Part shown: piece after piece, positions 63,669-64,000 of the stretch | How the letters are laid out: each line of letters starts with the position of its first letter | Numbering within the stretch: the stretch's first letter is position 1 | DNA from: an uncultured Desulfatitalea sp. | GTDB taxonomy: Bacteria > Desulfobacterota > Desulfobacteria > Desulfobacterales > Desulfosarcinaceae | DNA length: 64,000 nt | Direction: 5' to 3' | Assembly: GCA_937868765.1 (NCBI GenBank) | Contig: CALMNL010000004.1 | Coordinates: 694,749-758,748, forward strand | Notes under the pieces: model-generated | Seen by the model: the letters and a program-made list of their open reading frames with translations, nothing else | The model's database searches: none | Told to the model about the DNA's origin: nothing | Position numbers and translations under genes: made by a program

Positions 63669-64000
63669 TGAGCCATCCGGTCTATCGTCAACTACTGGAA
63701 GTGATGAAAAAGCGCGGCGGCGATTTCTCGGGCATGGACATCCCCGAGTTTTTCGCCATGGTGGAGGTGATGTTCACCCCCACCGAAGCCGAGGTGAACA
63801 ACGCCATGCCCAAGGGGCCCTTTACCGCCGAGCAGTTGGCCCAGAGCATGGGGCGGGAGACGGCCCAGGTCCAGGCCCTGCTTGAGACCATGGCCGACAA
63901 GGGGCTCTGCATGGCCCTGCGCATGGGCGGCGCCACCTACTATCAGAGCGCGCGCTTCATGCCCGGCATCCTGGAGTTCCAGTTCATGCCCGGCCGCAGC
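63669..64000 (+). CDS. Partial helical/winged-helix protein following the oxidoreductase (3' end outside window)
   Basis: At least 110 residues from ATG 63669, preceded by AAAGGAG. The visible part reads as a winged helix (FTAEQLAQSMGRETAQVQALLETMADKGLCMAL), then MGGATYYQSARFMPGILEFQFMPG. Genes of this start in related anaerobes often continue into ferredoxin-like cysteine motifs, but those lie beyond the window. It is 32 bases after the oxidoreductase stop and likely its redox partner or regulator. Confidence 0.65.

Overview
The window is GC-rich, densely coded bacterial DNA. The gene content suggests an anaerobic, sulfate-reducer-like member of the Desulfobacterota, close to Desulfosarcina and other Desulfobacterales. 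Pointers are a RACo-type corrinoid activator, DsrE/TusA-like sulfur carriers, several sigma-54 activators, a KamA-type radical SAM aminomutase, a cytoplasmic molybdopterin oxidoreductase, and an acyl-CoA degradation operon. The genus is inferred from gene content and codon texture; I could not run a search. No rRNA, tRNA, insertion sequence, prophage or CRISPR array was seen.

Layout. 0-8.5 kb: housekeeping genes (DksA-family tail, HU, KamA-type aminomutase, YchF-like NTPase, DHH phosphoesterase, rhomboid, methionine aminopeptidase) with several small unknowns. 8.5-20 kb: regulation and signalling (a protein with two copies of a four-Cys motif, a NifA-like activator followed by a hybrid kinase, DinB, an HD-GYP protein, PhoR/PhoB with a Pho-box-like repeat). 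20-27 kb: MntP, then a GntR regulator overlapping a diverged trpB-trpA pair that overlaps truD, then a membrane phosphoesterase with an IscU-like partner. 27-32 kb: a three-gene envelope glycosylation operon. 32-34 kb: an MFS carrier and a small basic protein.

33.9-42.7 kb: a six-gene minus-strand operon led by a TetR regulator. It encodes a MaoC-SDR fusion, a 917-residue fusion (HMG-CoA-synthase-like, DUF35, SDR, SCP2), an SCPx-type thiolase, an acyl-CoA dehydrogenase with its catalytic Glu in the IVD/LCAD position, and an AMACR-type racemase. Together these resemble the eukaryotic peroxisomal pathway for 2-methyl-branched or sterol side-chain acyl-CoAs, with MFE-2-like domains shuffled between two proteins. 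A palindromic operator sits just downstream of a perfect TTGACA box.

43-54 kb: glycogen phosphorylase, a Tat-lipoprotein M48 peptidase with TPRs, a second MFS carrier, an OYE-type reductase, a YhhN protein and a hotdog thioesterase. 51.8-57 kb: a compact sigma-54 module. A PAS activator with a Cys-rich loop lies between two sigma-54-type promoters. One drives a TusA-like protein that lacks the catalytic Cys plus a DsrE-like protein. The other is oriented toward an FmdB-like zinc ribbon, a 59-residue eight-Cys protein and a RACo-like protein that carries the same eight-Cys domain at its N-terminus. This module and the 34-42 kb operon are the best candidates for undescribed systems. 57-64 kb: two dehydrogenases, a TIGR04076-radical SAM pair, a GlxA-type AraC regulator divergent from a molybdopterin oxidoreductase, and a partial gene at the window edge.
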